Shown one piece after another: positions 1 through 9,421 of a DNA stretch of 64,000 bases. Source of the stretch: an uncultured delta proteobacterium (GTDB lineage Bacteria > Desulfobacterota > Desulfobulbia > Desulfobulbales > Desulfurivibrionaceae); the NCBI GenBank assembly GCA_903869265.1, contig CAIPYE010000001.1:124001-188000 (forward strand). The letters are read 5' to 3'. Position 1 is the stretch's first letter. The number at the start of each line of letters is the position of its first letter. Made by a program: the position numbers and the translations under genes. The notes beneath the pieces are model-generated. The model had not been told where the DNA came from. It saw nothing but the letters and a program-made list of their open reading frames with translations, and did not search any database.

Positions 1-852
1 TCCCTTATCGGAAAGAAGCTTGAAAAACTGGTACCCGGCCGGAGTCTCCTGAATGGCGCTGATCTGCCCCACCTGTAGGCCGAGGATACTTGCCTTCATG
101 TAGGCCGCCATTTCCGACTTTTTGAAAACCCCGATATCTCCACCATCCTTGGCCGATGGCAAATCGGAAGACTGCCGTGCCAGGGTGCGAAAATCCTGCC
201 CGGCAAGGGCCTGCTGCCGAGCCTCTTCAGCCCGCCGCCTGGCATCATCTTTTGCCGCCTGACTGTCGTCCTTCCAGACGAAACCCATCTGCAGAACATG
301 GTAGGCGTCTTCCTTCATTTTCTGGGCATAATTTTTTTCGTAATACTCATGTATTCGCTCCTCATTCACCACGACCCGTGAACGGATTTCGTAATCGATC
401 AGTTTATCTTGTAAAATCTGACTCCTGATAAGCTCCCGGTAGTCCTGCTCATTCGTGCCCATGAGCGCCAACTGCTGCCAAAACTTTTCAGGGGTGGTCT
501 TGTTGCGCTCGATGATATTCTTGATCGCACTGTCCACCTCGGGGTTGCCCACCGAAATCCCCATCTTCTTGGCCCGCTGGGCAACAATGAGTTTATCGAT
601 AAGAGAGGAAAGTATCTCCTCCCTGGCCTTCAGCAGGGTCGGCTCAACCTGTTCCGGCGGAGCTTCCTGGGTGATCCGGCGGAACAGGGCCGCCCCTTCC
701 CGATTGAGATCAGAGAAGGTAATGACATCATCATTGACAATGGCGATGATGCGATCCACCATCTCCGCCCGGGCAACAGGCGGATGGAAAAAAGCGAGGA
801 GGCACAGGGCCGCACATACAAAACGTAAGGGAAATTTCACTGATGCACTCAT
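1..852 (-). CDS. surA: SurA-like periplasmic chaperone / peptidyl-prolyl isomerase, cut by left edge
   Basis: The visible 284 residues begin with a signal peptide (about residues 1-29, ending PPVARA). They continue with the SurA N-terminal chaperone segment (VDRIIAIVNDDVITFSDL, about residues 31-49) and then the start of a parvulin PPIC domain from about residue 185 (HVLQMGF; DGGDIGVFKKSEM). SurA proteins escort outer-membrane proteins through the periplasm to the BAM complex. The gene is the last visible member of the run lolC-lolD-bamA-mfd-surA, so the context fits outer-membrane biogenesis. The start is the ATG at 852, just before the signal peptide; it has no strong Shine-Dalgarno sequence. 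The C-terminus lies outside the window, so the number of PPIC domains is unknown. PrsA or PpiD-like proteins are alternatives, but the N-terminal motif favours SurA. Confidence 0.85.
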   Translation of the reverse strand, partial: MSASVKFPLRFVCAALCLLAFFHPPVARAEMVDRIIAIVNDDVITFSDLNREGAALFRRITQEAPPEQVEPTLLKAREEILSSLIDKLIVAQRAKKMGISVGNPEVDSAIKNIIERNKTTPEKFWQQLALMGTNEQDYRELIRSQILQDKLIDYEIRSRVVVNEERIHEYYEKNYAQKMKEDAYHVLQMGFVWKDDSQAAKDDARRRAEEARQQALAGQDFRTLARQSSDLPSAKDGGDIGVFKKSEMAAYMKASILGLQVGQISAIQETPAGYQFFKLLSDKG

Positions 853-920
853 AACAGTTTGAAAATATTGTTTTTAATCTTATTTAACTTCATAGCCGGT
901 AAATTTTACCACAGTCATTT

Positions 921-3900
921 TCAAATGTCATCTTCCGCGAGCAAGGCGAGAATATTTTGCGCATTCCGGAGTGTTTGCTCCGGCAAAACACCAGGTTCGG
1001 TTGTGACGATCAAACGGGATTCAGGAGTAAAGCGCGCCTTATTTTTATGTTTTTCAAGCAGACGCATAATCTTCTCCGGGGTCACCGGAGTTTTTTCATG
1101 AAAGGAAAAAACAAGATTGGCAGAACCCTGCTCCAGCTTGCTGATCCACAAACGCCTGAGTAATGTTTTCAGGGCCAGCACCTCAAACAGGTTGAGCGCC
1201 TCCTGGGGGAGCTGGCCATAGCGGTCGGTGAATTCATCCTTGAGGTCCATCAGCTCTTCCACCTGCTCCGCGTTGGTCAGACGGCGGTAGGCAATATAGC
1301 GCTGTTCCGTCGAAGGGATATAACGTTCTGGAAGAAATGCCGAAAGCTTGAGATTGATTTCAGGCTCGATCTGCTCAGGGGGCTGCTCCACAGCCACGCC
1401 TTTTCGCTTCAAGTCGAGAACCGTCTGCTGCAACAGTTCAAGATACAAATCATAGCCCACCGCCGCAATGTTGCCGCTTTGCGAGATTCCCAGGATATTG
1501 CCTCCCCCCCGGATTTGCAGATCACTCATTGCCAGCTTGAAACCGCCGCCAAGCTCGTTGTAATCCATGAGCGCCCGCAGACGCTGCTGGGCATCCTTGG
1601 ACAGGCCATCCAGGGATGGGACCAGCAGATAGGCATAGGCCTGCTCCCGAGATCGCCCCACCCTGCCGCGCAACTGATAAATTTCCGCCAGACCAAGCCG
1701 GTCCGCCCTGGTGATGACAATAGTGTTGGCGTTGGGGATATCAAGCCCTGATTCGATAATGGTGGTGCAGACCAGCACATCGATCTCTCCCTTGATGAAA
1801 CGGACCATGATCTCCTCAAGAGCCTTTCCCACCATCTGGCCATGGGCCACGGCCAACCGCGCCTCAGGGACAAGCTTCTGCACCCTGGCCGCCATTGCCT
1901 GGATGGAATGGACCCGATTGTGGACGAGAAAGACCTGACCGCCCCGTTGCAGCTCACGAACCACGGCCTCCCTGATCACCAGTTCGTCATCGCGGGCGAC
2001 AAAGGTTTTCACCGGTCGCCTGAACTCGGGCGGTGAGCTGATCACGGAAAGGTCGCGGATACTGAGCAGGGACAGCTGCAGGGTGCGGGGAATCGGGGTG
2101 GCAGTCAGGGTAAGAACATCGACCTGGCTCTTGAGTTTTTTGAGCTTTTCCTTATGGGACACGCCGAAACGGTGTTCTTCGTCGATAATCAGGAGTCCGA
2201 GACGCTTGAAGACCACATCCTGGGACAACAGCCGATGGGTGCCGACAACGATATCGACCCTCCCCTGACGCAGCTCTTGAACAATCTGCTTCTGCTCCCC
2301 CGGACTGCGGAATCGGGTGAGGCTTTCCACCCGGACCGGGAGACCTTGCAGCCGCTCCCGGAAAGTGGCGGCATGTTGCTCGGCCAACACCGTGGTCGGC
2401 ACCAGAATGGCGACCTGAAAATTGTCGGCCACCACTTTGAAGGCCGCCCGGACAGCGACCTCGGTCTTGCCGTAGCCCACATCCCCGCAGACCAGCCGGT
2501 CCATGGGCCGGGGTGCGGTCAGGTCGTCGAGCACCTCGTTGATCGCCTTGAGCTGCCCGGGTGTCTCATCATAGGGGAAGGACTCCTCCATCTCATGGAA
2601 CAGCTCGTCCGGCGGCGAAAAGGCGTGCCCCTCCACCATGGCCCGCCGGGCATAGAGACCCAACAGATCCTGGGCCACCTTCCACACCTCTTCCTTCACC
2701 TTTTCCCGCCGGGTGTGCCAGACCTTGCCGCCCAGCTTGTCAAGTTTCGGCTCGGTGTCGGTAATCCCCTGATACTTGCTGATCACCTTGAGCTGATCCA
2801 CCGGCACAAAGAGCTTATCCCCGTCGCGGTAGACAAGCTGGAAAAAATCGTTGGCTATGCCGCCCAGCTCGATATTGACCAGCCCTTCGTACCTGCCAAG
2901 GCCATGGGCGGTGTGGACCACAATATCGCCGATCGTAAGCTCCGAAAAGCTCACCGCAGGCCTGTTTCGCTGGACGCCTTGCTTCTTACCCGCTCCCAAA
3001 CGAAGCTCGCCGAAAAGTTCGCTCTCCGACACCCAATGCAGCCGGGACACAGGCAGATCAAAGCCTGCCACGAGCGGTGAATCCACCAGGAAAATCTGGC
3101 GGTCGGCACTAGCGGACTCCACCGCCGGGGCTGGGATGATGGCAACCGGCAGATCGTATTGGTGGAGCAATTCCGCAGTGTGCTCAGCATGCCGCCTGGT
3201 CCGGCAGGCAAAAAATACCGTATCTCCAGCCTCAAGCCAGGCGAGCAGCTGCCTGGCCAGCTCAGGCATCATCCCTTGATTTTTGCGTTGCAGCTCAAGC
3301 TGCTGCCTGAGAAGGACATGGTTGCCGCAGGGGATCTCCAGCGTTTCACCCGCTTCCATGTCCGGATGGGCAAAATCATAGAATCGCCCCTGCTGAAAAC
3401 GGGCCAGCCGTTCACGCCATTCATCTTCCGGCAGAAAAATCTGTTCAGGCGGCAAGACCGGCAGACAGGCCGCAGAAGCCGCAGCAAAATTGGCCGCAAT
3501 CCTTTCCCTGCAGAGGGCGAGACTTTCCGCTATCGCGGTTGGCGAAGAAAAAAAGACGATGGTATCGTCCGCCAGATAGTCAAGCACTGTCGAGGTTTCG
3601 CTGAAGAGCGGCAGCAAAAATTCAATCCCAGGAAAGCGCTGGCGATGCTGGAGACAATCCTCCATGATTCTAACCCGCTCACTGTCCCAGGCAAAATCAT
3701 TGGCAAAGGCCTTAAAACGATCAAGCAGTTGGTGCAGTTCCTGCTCACCGGCGGGATAGAGGATATCACTGACCGGCAGGAGCACGATCTCCTCGATATC
3801 CTCAACCGAACGTTGACTGATGGGATCAAACTTGCGGATGGACTCAACGGTATCGCCGCAGAAATCGAAGCGGACAGGCATTTCGAAGCCCGCGGGAAAA

Positions 3901-4409
3901 ATATCCAGAATGCCGCCGCGCAGACTGAACTCGCCAACCGATTGCACCAAGGCTGCGGCATCGTAGCCACAGGCGGCAAGGGAGGCGATCAGCCCTTCGA
4001 GATCGGTATCTTCGCCCCGCATGACCAGCTCGGCCCGATTGGCAAGGGAGGTGCGGGGAAGAACCCTTCTCAGCAGGGCCTCAATGGACATGACCAGGAT
4101 AAATGGCTTGTCGGCGCTGTGGACCTGAAACAGGGTGGCAATCCGTTCGGCCACGGTCCGGCTATCCGGCGACAACGGGGTATAGGGGGGAATTTCATGG
4201 CCGGGAAAATGGAGGGCCTGGGTGTCGCTGAAAAGAGCAAGATCCTGAACAAGATGCTGGGCTGCTGTCTCACTTGGCGTAATACAGAGGATGGGACGTT
4301 GCCCGAGCCGGGCTGTGCGGCCAAGATGAAAGGCAGGAGCGCTTCCCCGCAGGCCAATGATATTAACGGAACGGCCCTCGGTGAAGAGAGCCGTCAGCCT
4401 ATTATCCAT
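921..4409 (-). CDS. mfd: Transcription-repair coupling factor Mfd
   Basis: 1162 residues, the usual Mfd length. The N-terminal third is UvrB-like without a working ATPase. An RNA-polymerase-interacting CarD/RID-type domain follows at about 485-550 (GDIVVHTAHGLGRYEG). The RecG-like translocase comes next, with Walker A GDVGYGKTEVA, the DEEH box IDEEHRFG and helicase motif VI (QLRGRVGRS). The C-terminal TRCF domain starts near residue 1000 (LPERYIPSTEQRYIAYRRL). Mfd removes RNA polymerase stalled at DNA lesions and recruits UvrA. The gene lies 63 bases downstream of bamA and 68 bases upstream of surA on the same strand, so co-transcription is likely. The frame is intact. Confidence 0.97.
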   Translation of the reverse strand: MDNRLTALFTEGRSVNIIGLRGSAPAFHLGRTARLGQRPILCITPSETAAQHLVQDLALFSDTQALHFPGHEIPPYTPLSPDSRTVAERIATLFQVHSADKPFILVMSIEALLRRVLPRTSLANRAELVMRGEDTDLEGLIASLAACGYDAAALVQSVGEFSLRGGILDIFPAGFEMPVRFDFCGDTVESIRKFDPISQRSVEDIEEIVLLPVSDILYPAGEQELHQLLDRFKAFANDFAWDSERVRIMEDCLQHRQRFPGIEFLLPLFSETSTVLDYLADDTIVFFSSPTAIAESLALCRERIAANFAAASAACLPVLPPEQIFLPEDEWRERLARFQQGRFYDFAHPDMEAGETLEIPCGNHVLLRQQLELQRKNQGMMPELARQLLAWLEAGDTVFFACRTRRHAEHTAELLHQYDLPVAIIPAPAVESASADRQIFLVDSPLVAGFDLPVSRLHWVSESELFGELRLGAGKKQGVQRNRPAVSFSELTIGDIVVHTAHGLGRYEGLVNIELGGIANDFFQLVYRDGDKLFVPVDQLKVISKYQGITDTEPKLDKLGGKVWHTRREKVKEEVWKVAQDLLGLYARRAMVEGHAFSPPDELFHEMEESFPYDETPGQLKAINEVLDDLTAPRPMDRLVCGDVGYGKTEVAVRAAFKVVADNFQVAILVPTTVLAEQHAATFRERLQGLPVRVESLTRFRSPGEQKQIVQELRQGRVDIVVGTHRLLSQDVVFKRLGLLIIDEEHRFGVSHKEKLKKLKSQVDVLTLTATPIPRTLQLSLLSIRDLSVISSPPEFRRPVKTFVARDDELVIREAVVRELQRGGQVFLVHNRVHSIQAMAARVQKLVPEARLAVAHGQMVGKALEEIMVRFIKGEIDVLVCTTIIESGLDIPNANTIVITRADRLGLAEIYQLRGRVGRSREQAYAYLLVPSLDGLSKDAQQRLRALMDYNELGGGFKLAMSDLQIRGGGNILGISQSGNIAAVGYDLYLELLQQTVLDLKRKGVAVEQPPEQIEPEINLKLSAFLPERYIPSTEQRYIAYRRLTNAEQVEELMDLKDEFTDRYGQLPQEALNLFEVLALKTLLRRLWISKLEQGSANLVFSFHEKTPVTPEKIMRLLEKHKNKARFTPESRLIVTTEPGVLPEQTLRNAQNILALLAEDDI

Positions 4410-4472
4410 GTGTTGTCATAAAGATGGCGGAAACGCCGGAAACAGATGACTCTTTCCCGTGACACCCATTTT

Positions 4473-7199
4473 CTAAAAACCACCGCCAATGCTGAAATCC
4501 CAAACCCCCTGCTTCTCACCCTCTTTCGGGGCGAGATTCCAGCCCCACTCAAGACGCAGAGGACCCATGGGCGACATCCAGCGGAAACCTAGGCCGGTGC
4601 TGTAACGCAGATCCGAGACACTCCAACTTTCCGAATCAGTGTAGACATTGCCGGCATCGAAGAAGACCAACCCTTTCAGGCCGATCTCCTTGACAATGGG
4701 AAAGATCCACTCGGCATTGCCGTACCACATCTTTTCCCCGCCCACCCTGGAATAGGTAACGCCATCTTTGTTTACCTCCAGGGGGCTGATCTTGCCGCTG
4801 TCAAAGCCCCGGATGGTGCTGAGTCCGCCCAGATAGAATTTCTCATACACCGGCAGTTTTTTGTCTTCGTTCTCAATAACATAACCTATTGAGCCTTTAA
4901 CATGAAAGGTTGTGTCCCACATCAAGGGATAATACCATCCAGACGTGGCCTCGTACTTGGTAAAGGCGCTGTCCCCGCCCAAGGGTCCGCCCGCATACTT
5001 GATGGAATAGTTGGTGAGCCAGCCCTTTGAGGCATCCGTCAGCTTATTCCGAGTGTCCTTGTTAAGGCCGACCCTGACAAAACTTGTGGTCTCAATGTTC
5101 ATGGAATCAAGCAAACTGTCTGGAACGTTGAGCACAGCCACATTGGTCATCTTGGTGTCGTCAAAGCCATAGCCCCAGCCAAGCTGCCACTTGTTCCAGA
5201 CCGGATAGGCAAAACGCAGGGCAGCGCCGGTGGAATCCTTAGTATAATCGTCGTATTGCCTGGACCAGTTGTAGATATCATAGCCGAACAACAGTTTGGT
5301 GTCGTTGAGATGGGGCTCGGTAAAACTGAAGTTGTAGCGGCTGCTGCGGGAGCTCATGTTGGCTTGCAGGGAGAGGCGTTGGCCTTTGCCGAGGAAGTTG
5401 TTTTCGCTGATCTCGCCCATGAACATGAGGTTGTCCACCGAGCTGTAACCCGCCCCGATACTGAAGGTACCCGTGGCCTTTTCCTTGACATCGACCACGA
5501 CATCCATCAAGTCTGGTTGCACCGTGGCCTCGGGGGTTACGCTCACCTCTTCAAAAAACTCAAGCCGTTGCAACCGCTCACTGCTCTTTCTCACCGCGCT
5601 TGCATCGAGCAGGCCGCCCTCCTTGACCTGCATCTCCCGGCGGATGACCTTGTCCCGAGTGCGGGTGTTGCCCTTGATGTTGATCCGGTTGATGTGCACC
5701 AACTGCCCCTGGGTAATCTTAAGGGACAAATCCATGCGTTTTTCATCGTCATTCTTGTTGAGCTTCGGGTCCACCTCGGCAAAGGCATAGCCGCTTTCCG
5801 CGTAACGGTCCGTGATCCGCAGGACATCCTCCCGCAGAATTTTGCGGCTGAAGAACTTCTCCTTGCTCAACTCGACCAGGCTGAAGAGTTCGTTCTTATC
5901 GCCAACAATATCCCCCTCGATTTCAATGGTGCCGACCCGGTAGCGGTCGCCCTCCTGGATATCAAAGGTGACGTAGAGCCAATCGCCTTCATCGGTTATC
6001 TCCGGCTCGCTGATCCTGGCCTCGATGTAGCCGCTGTTGTGATACATGGCGCCAATCCGGGAGCGATCCTGCTCAAGCAGATCGCGCTTCAACTTGCCAG
6101 ACTCGGTAAACCAGGAAAGCAACCCTTTCTCCGAGGTGGTCATCTCCTTGCGCAATTCCTTCGCGGTAAAGGCATTGTTGCCGACAAAACGGATATCCTT
6201 GATATACATCTTGACGCCTTCTTCTACGTCAAAAGTAACATTTACCTTGTCAGGCGTGGGATAGTTGAGCTTGGCAGCAACCTGAGTCCGGTAAAAACCT
6301 TTATCCTTGTAAAGTTTGCGGATATTTTCAACGGAGGTCTGCACCTCCTTGGTGTTAATGATGGTGTTAGGCGAAACGCTCACCACCTCTTTCACATCTT
6401 TCTCATCAAGCTCTTTCTCCCCGTTGATAAGAACCTGGCCGATTACCGCTTTTTCCGTGAGCTGGAAGGTGATCTCCTTGCCTTTTTCCGTATCGTTGAC
6501 AAGTATCTGCACATCATCAAAGTAGCCCATCTGAAAGATGTTTTTCAGGTCCGCCCGCAAAAGTTCCGGGGCATAACGGTCCCCGACCTGACTTTTCACC
6601 TGACGCATAATGGCCCCGGAATCTGTGCGGGTGTTCCCGGCGACACGAATGGATTGGATGAGGAAATATTGACCGGTGCTGGCGAGAATATCGTTGGCCA
6701 TCTGGTTCAGAGATTTCTGCAGCTCGGTCTCGTTATTGCTGACCTGATAATAAAATTTGGGCGGACTACTACCGAGGATGTCATAAACGACAAAATCCAG
6801 GCTGAGCTGCTCCCCAAGCTTGGTGATACTGCCAACCGCCACATAGTTGACCGCCGGAGAGGTGATCAGTGGCTTCAGGGCCTCACCCTTGGGGGGCCAA
6901 TGCTCATAACCGAGCTTCTGTTTCACCGTTTCCCTGGAGAGCATTGTCAGACCCTTGCTCTGCGCAACCTCCAGCAGGGTCTTGTCGCACAGAGCGGTAA
7001 GTTGCTCAACTCCAGCCTGAGCATTGATCCGGGGAGGAACCATAACGGTATTCGGCTCTGGTCCCGCGCCAAAGGCCTCCCCCGCCAACGGCAGAAAGCT
7101 CTGCGTCACAACAAGAACAAAGGCTGCAACAACAATCTGCATGAACCCCGCGAAACTGCGGGAGCGTACTCTGTGCCGGGCTGAGTTGTCTTGTTTCAT
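4473..7199 (-). CDS. bamA: Outer membrane protein assembly factor BamA with extra N-terminal domain
   Basis: 908 residues, longer than the roughly 800 of enterobacterial BamA. A signal sequence (about residues 15-45) is followed by an extra domain of about 130 residues (about 50-175), whose text (NYVAVGSITKLGEQLSLDFV) recalls TolB-N or FlgO-like folds. POTRA repeats then run from about residue 176 (FLIQSIRVAGNTRTD) to about 530. A 16-strand-type surface-antigen barrel ends in a C-terminal Phe (FSIGGGF). The barrel carries the conserved GLSTIRGFDSG lid-loop motif (VRGF/Y in the family). BamA inserts beta-barrel proteins into the outer membrane. It is immediately downstream of lolD and upstream of mfd and surA. 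The extra domain is seen directly; its fold and role are inference. Confidence 0.96.
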   Translation of the reverse strand: MKQDNSARHRVRSRSFAGFMQIVVAAFVLVVTQSFLPLAGEAFGAGPEPNTVMVPPRINAQAGVEQLTALCDKTLLEVAQSKGLTMLSRETVKQKLGYEHWPPKGEALKPLITSPAVNYVAVGSITKLGEQLSLDFVVYDILGSSPPKFYYQVSNNETELQKSLNQMANDILASTGQYFLIQSIRVAGNTRTDSGAIMRQVKSQVGDRYAPELLRADLKNIFQMGYFDDVQILVNDTEKGKEITFQLTEKAVIGQVLINGEKELDEKDVKEVVSVSPNTIINTKEVQTSVENIRKLYKDKGFYRTQVAAKLNYPTPDKVNVTFDVEEGVKMYIKDIRFVGNNAFTAKELRKEMTTSEKGLLSWFTESGKLKRDLLEQDRSRIGAMYHNSGYIEARISEPEITDEGDWLYVTFDIQEGDRYRVGTIEIEGDIVGDKNELFSLVELSKEKFFSRKILREDVLRITDRYAESGYAFAEVDPKLNKNDDEKRMDLSLKITQGQLVHINRINIKGNTRTRDKVIRREMQVKEGGLLDASAVRKSSERLQRLEFFEEVSVTPEATVQPDLMDVVVDVKEKATGTFSIGAGYSSVDNLMFMGEISENNFLGKGQRLSLQANMSSRSSRYNFSFTEPHLNDTKLLFGYDIYNWSRQYDDYTKDSTGAALRFAYPVWNKWQLGWGYGFDDTKMTNVAVLNVPDSLLDSMNIETTSFVRVGLNKDTRNKLTDASKGWLTNYSIKYAGGPLGGDSAFTKYEATSGWYYPLMWDTTFHVKGSIGYVIENEDKKLPVYEKFYLGGLSTIRGFDSGKISPLEVNKDGVTYSRVGGEKMWYGNAEWIFPIVKEIGLKGLVFFDAGNVYTDSESWSVSDLRYSTGLGFRWMSPMGPLRLEWGWNLAPKEGEKQGVWDFSIGGGF

Positions 7200-7305
7200 A
7201 CTCTCGCTTTCGCTGTGAAGGAACTTAATTGACCGCCCAAAGTATGCGAACGTGCTGGCGACCTGTTAATGAGCGTATCAGAATTATCAGGCATTGGCCC
7301 TACTG

Positions 7306-8022
7306 TCAAGAATCTTTACTGTTGTCCGGGGTTTCGTGCAAGCCCCCGTCCCGCAAGGTCAGACAACGACTCATCCGCCGGGACAGCTCAAGGTTATGCG
7401 TCACCATGACCGTTGCCAGGGAGAGGGTCTCGCTCAATTCCCGGATAAGCTCAAAGACCTTGATTCCGGTCTTCGGGTCAAGATTCCCTGTGGGCTCATC
7501 CGCCAGAAGCACCGCAGGCTTCATGATCAGGGCCCGGGCCAAAGCAACCCGCTGCTGCTCGCCGCCGGAAAGCTCGCCCACCTTATGGGTGGAGCGGTTC
7601 AACACCCCGACCCGCTCCAAGAGATATTCCGCATACCCGATCAGCCCGGTCCGTTTCTGCCCGGCGATAAGTCCCGGCAGCAGGACGTTTTCCAGAGCGT
7701 TGAACTCTGGGAGCAAATGATGGGACTGAAAAACAAAACCAATAACCTGGTTGCGGAACAGGGCCAACTGATCCGCGGTTTTCGAAAAAACATTTTCACC
7801 CCGGTAAAAAACCTGCCCCTGGCTGGGCTGATCAAGGGCGCCAAGAATATGCAGCAGGGTGGTTTTTCCGGTGCCGGAAGCGCCGACCACCGCGACCATT
7901 TCCCCGGCGACCAGCCGCAAATTTACCCCGGCGAGCACCTGTAGGCTCCCGTGGTCGCTGTATTCCTTGTAAATATCCCGCGCTTCGAAAAAGAAGGCTG
8001 GTTCTTCCGCGCCATTCTGCAT
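7306..8022 (-). CDS. lolD: Lipoprotein-releasing system ATP-binding protein LolD
   Basis: 238 residues of a MacB/LolD-type ABC ATPase: Walker A GASGTGKTTLL, Q-loop FVFQSHHLLPEF, signature LSGGEQQRVALARAL, Walker B VLLADEPTGNLD and the switch His in MVTHNLEL. The FQSHHLLPEF segment is typical of LolD. The ATG at 8022 is chosen because AGGAGG lies 7 bases upstream. The open frame extends further upstream, but there it only overlaps the permease gene in another frame. The gene starts 13 bases after the permease stop and is translated with it as one operon. Together they drive release of lipoproteins from the inner membrane to the LolA carrier. Confidence 0.94.
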   Translation of the reverse strand: MQNGAEEPAFFFEARDIYKEYSDHGSLQVLAGVNLRLVAGEMVAVVGASGTGKTTLLHILGALDQPSQGQVFYRGENVFSKTADQLALFRNQVIGFVFQSHHLLPEFNALENVLLPGLIAGQKRTGLIGYAEYLLERVGVLNRSTHKVGELSGGEQQRVALARALIMKPAVLLADEPTGNLDPKTGIKVFELIRELSETLSLATVMVTHNLELSRRMSRCLTLRDGGLHETPDNSKDS

Positions 8023-8035
8023 GAAGCCGCCTCCT

Positions 8036-9271
8036 TTACTCATAACGCAGGGCCACGGCCGGATCGACCTTAGCCGCCTGCCAGGATGGATACAGGGTGG
8101 CGACCAGGGTAATAACCGTTGCCGACAGGGCGATAAGGATGACATCCGAGGGCAGAACCAGCACCGGCAGAGTGGAAATCGGATACACGTCGGGCAGCTT
8201 GATGAACTGGTAGCGGCGTAAGATCGCGCAAAGCCCCAAGCCCCCCAGCACCCCCAGCAACGTGCCGGCAAGACCGATAACCAACCCCTCGTAGATAAAA
8301 ATTCGCATGATACTGGAGGAGGTGGCGCCCATGGATTTCAGAATGGCGATATCCTTGTTCTTTTCCATGACCACCATGATCAGGGTGCTGACGATGTTGA
8401 AGGCGGCGACCATCACCACCAGGGCCATGATCACGGAAAGAGCCGTCTTTTCCAGTTGGAGGGCGGAAAAGATATTCCGATTCATTCGCATCCAGTCCTT
8501 GGCGAAATAATTGGGTCCCAGAGCCTGTTCGATCCGCTTCGCAACCTGGTCCGCCTGATTGAGATCAAAGGTTTTTACCTCCAGGCCATGCACTGCGCCG
8601 GGCAGGTCAAAAAATCGTTGCGCCGTTTCCAGAGAAACATAGGCCAAAGCGGAATCATACTCGTACATGCCGGTTTCAAAAATTCCGACGACCTGACAGG
8701 TGGAGACCTTGGGGATCACGCCCATGGGCGTCAAGGGTCCTGAAGCCGAGATCAACCGCACCCGGTCATGGACCGAGACATGCAATTGGGCGGCAAGTTC
8801 CTTGCCCAGAATGATGCCAGGCAGTCTTCTTGCGCCATCACCCTGCCCCGGCAACAAATCCGCGATCTTGCCCTTGCGCAGATTCTTTTCCAGGTTGAGC
8901 ACACCCTGGGCCGTGGCAGGATCAAGGCCGCGCAGCACGGCCCCGGTTCCGCCCTCGCCGCTGGTAATCATGGCCTGACTGTACAGATAGGGCGTAACCC
9001 CGCGCACCCCCTCAACAGTGCGAACCTTTGCGGCAACCTCCTCGTAACCCCTGATATTGCCGCTATAATCCTGAACCACGACATGGGAGTTGATGCCTAA
9101 AATCTTGTCACGAAACTCGGAGGTAAAGCCGGTCATCACCGCGAGCACCACGATAAGGGCCATGACCCCAACCATGACCCCGGCAATGGAGATCAACGAA
9201 ATAAGCGAAATGAAGCCGTGCTTACGCTTGGCCTTCAGATACCGCAGACAGACAAACCATTCGAAATTCAC
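8036..9271 (-). CDS. lolC: Lipoprotein-releasing system transmembrane protein (LolC/LolE family)
   Basis: 411 residues with the LolC/E layout: a short cytoplasmic N-terminus (FEWFVCLRYLKAKRKHGF), the first membrane helix (SIAGVMVGVMALIVVLAVM), a periplasmic MacB-PCD domain (about 45-255), then three C-terminal FtsX-type helices around residues 265-400. Only one permease gene is present beside lolD, as in many non-enteric Gram-negatives, where one LolC/E-like (LolF) protein forms a homodimer. The start is taken at GTG 9271, which gives the usual family N-terminus and has GAGG 5 bases upstream. A GTG at 9286 in the same frame, adding five residues, is possible. LolC and LolE cannot be separated reliably here, so the symbol is only indicative. 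Confidence 0.88.
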   Translation of the reverse strand: MNFEWFVCLRYLKAKRKHGFISLISLISIAGVMVGVMALIVVLAVMTGFTSEFRDKILGINSHVVVQDYSGNIRGYEEVAAKVRTVEGVRGVTPYLYSQAMITSGEGGTGAVLRGLDPATAQGVLNLEKNLRKGKIADLLPGQGDGARRLPGIILGKELAAQLHVSVHDRVRLISASGPLTPMGVIPKVSTCQVVGIFETGMYEYDSALAYVSLETAQRFFDLPGAVHGLEVKTFDLNQADQVAKRIEQALGPNYFAKDWMRMNRNIFSALQLEKTALSVIMALVVMVAAFNIVSTLIMVVMEKNKDIAILKSMGATSSSIMRIFIYEGLVIGLAGTLLGVLGGLGLCAILRRYQFIKLPDVYPISTLPVLVLPSDVILIALSATVITLVATLYPSWQAAKVDPAVALRYE

Positions 9272-9346
9272 AATTCCCTCTCTCACTCAGCATTGTCCAG
9301 TTAAGAAATTGCATCCGGGCAAAATACGGTATTATCGCCCAACAGA

Positions 9347-9392
9347 AAATCCCCCTCAATCCCCCTTTGTTAAAGGGTGACAGGGGGGATTT
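9347..9392. repeat. REP-like inverted repeat (AAATCCCCC ... GGGGGATTT)
   Basis: A 46-base imperfect palindrome. AAATCCCCC at 9347-9355 pairs with GGGGGATTT at 9384-9392, and an inner CCCCCTTT (9361-9368) pairs with AAAGGG (9372-9377). It lies between lysS and the lol permease gene. From memory, closely similar sequences recur as dispersed intergenic repeats in many deltaproteobacterial and other genomes, which fits a REP or MITE-type element. It could fold in the transcript and act as a partial terminator or a processing signal inside the lysS-lol unit. No transposase is nearby. Confidence 0.6.
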
Positions 9393-9421
9393 GGACGTTT
9401 TGATGAAGGCGGCCTCGCAGA

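Noticed and set aside
5256-7184. A 642-codon plus-strand open frame opposite bamA, and similar long frames opposite mfd, the octaheme cytochrome and nrdJ
   Set aside because: They are antisense shadows of GC-rich genes. The opposite strand encodes complete, recognisable proteins, and the shadows have no domain or ribosome site.
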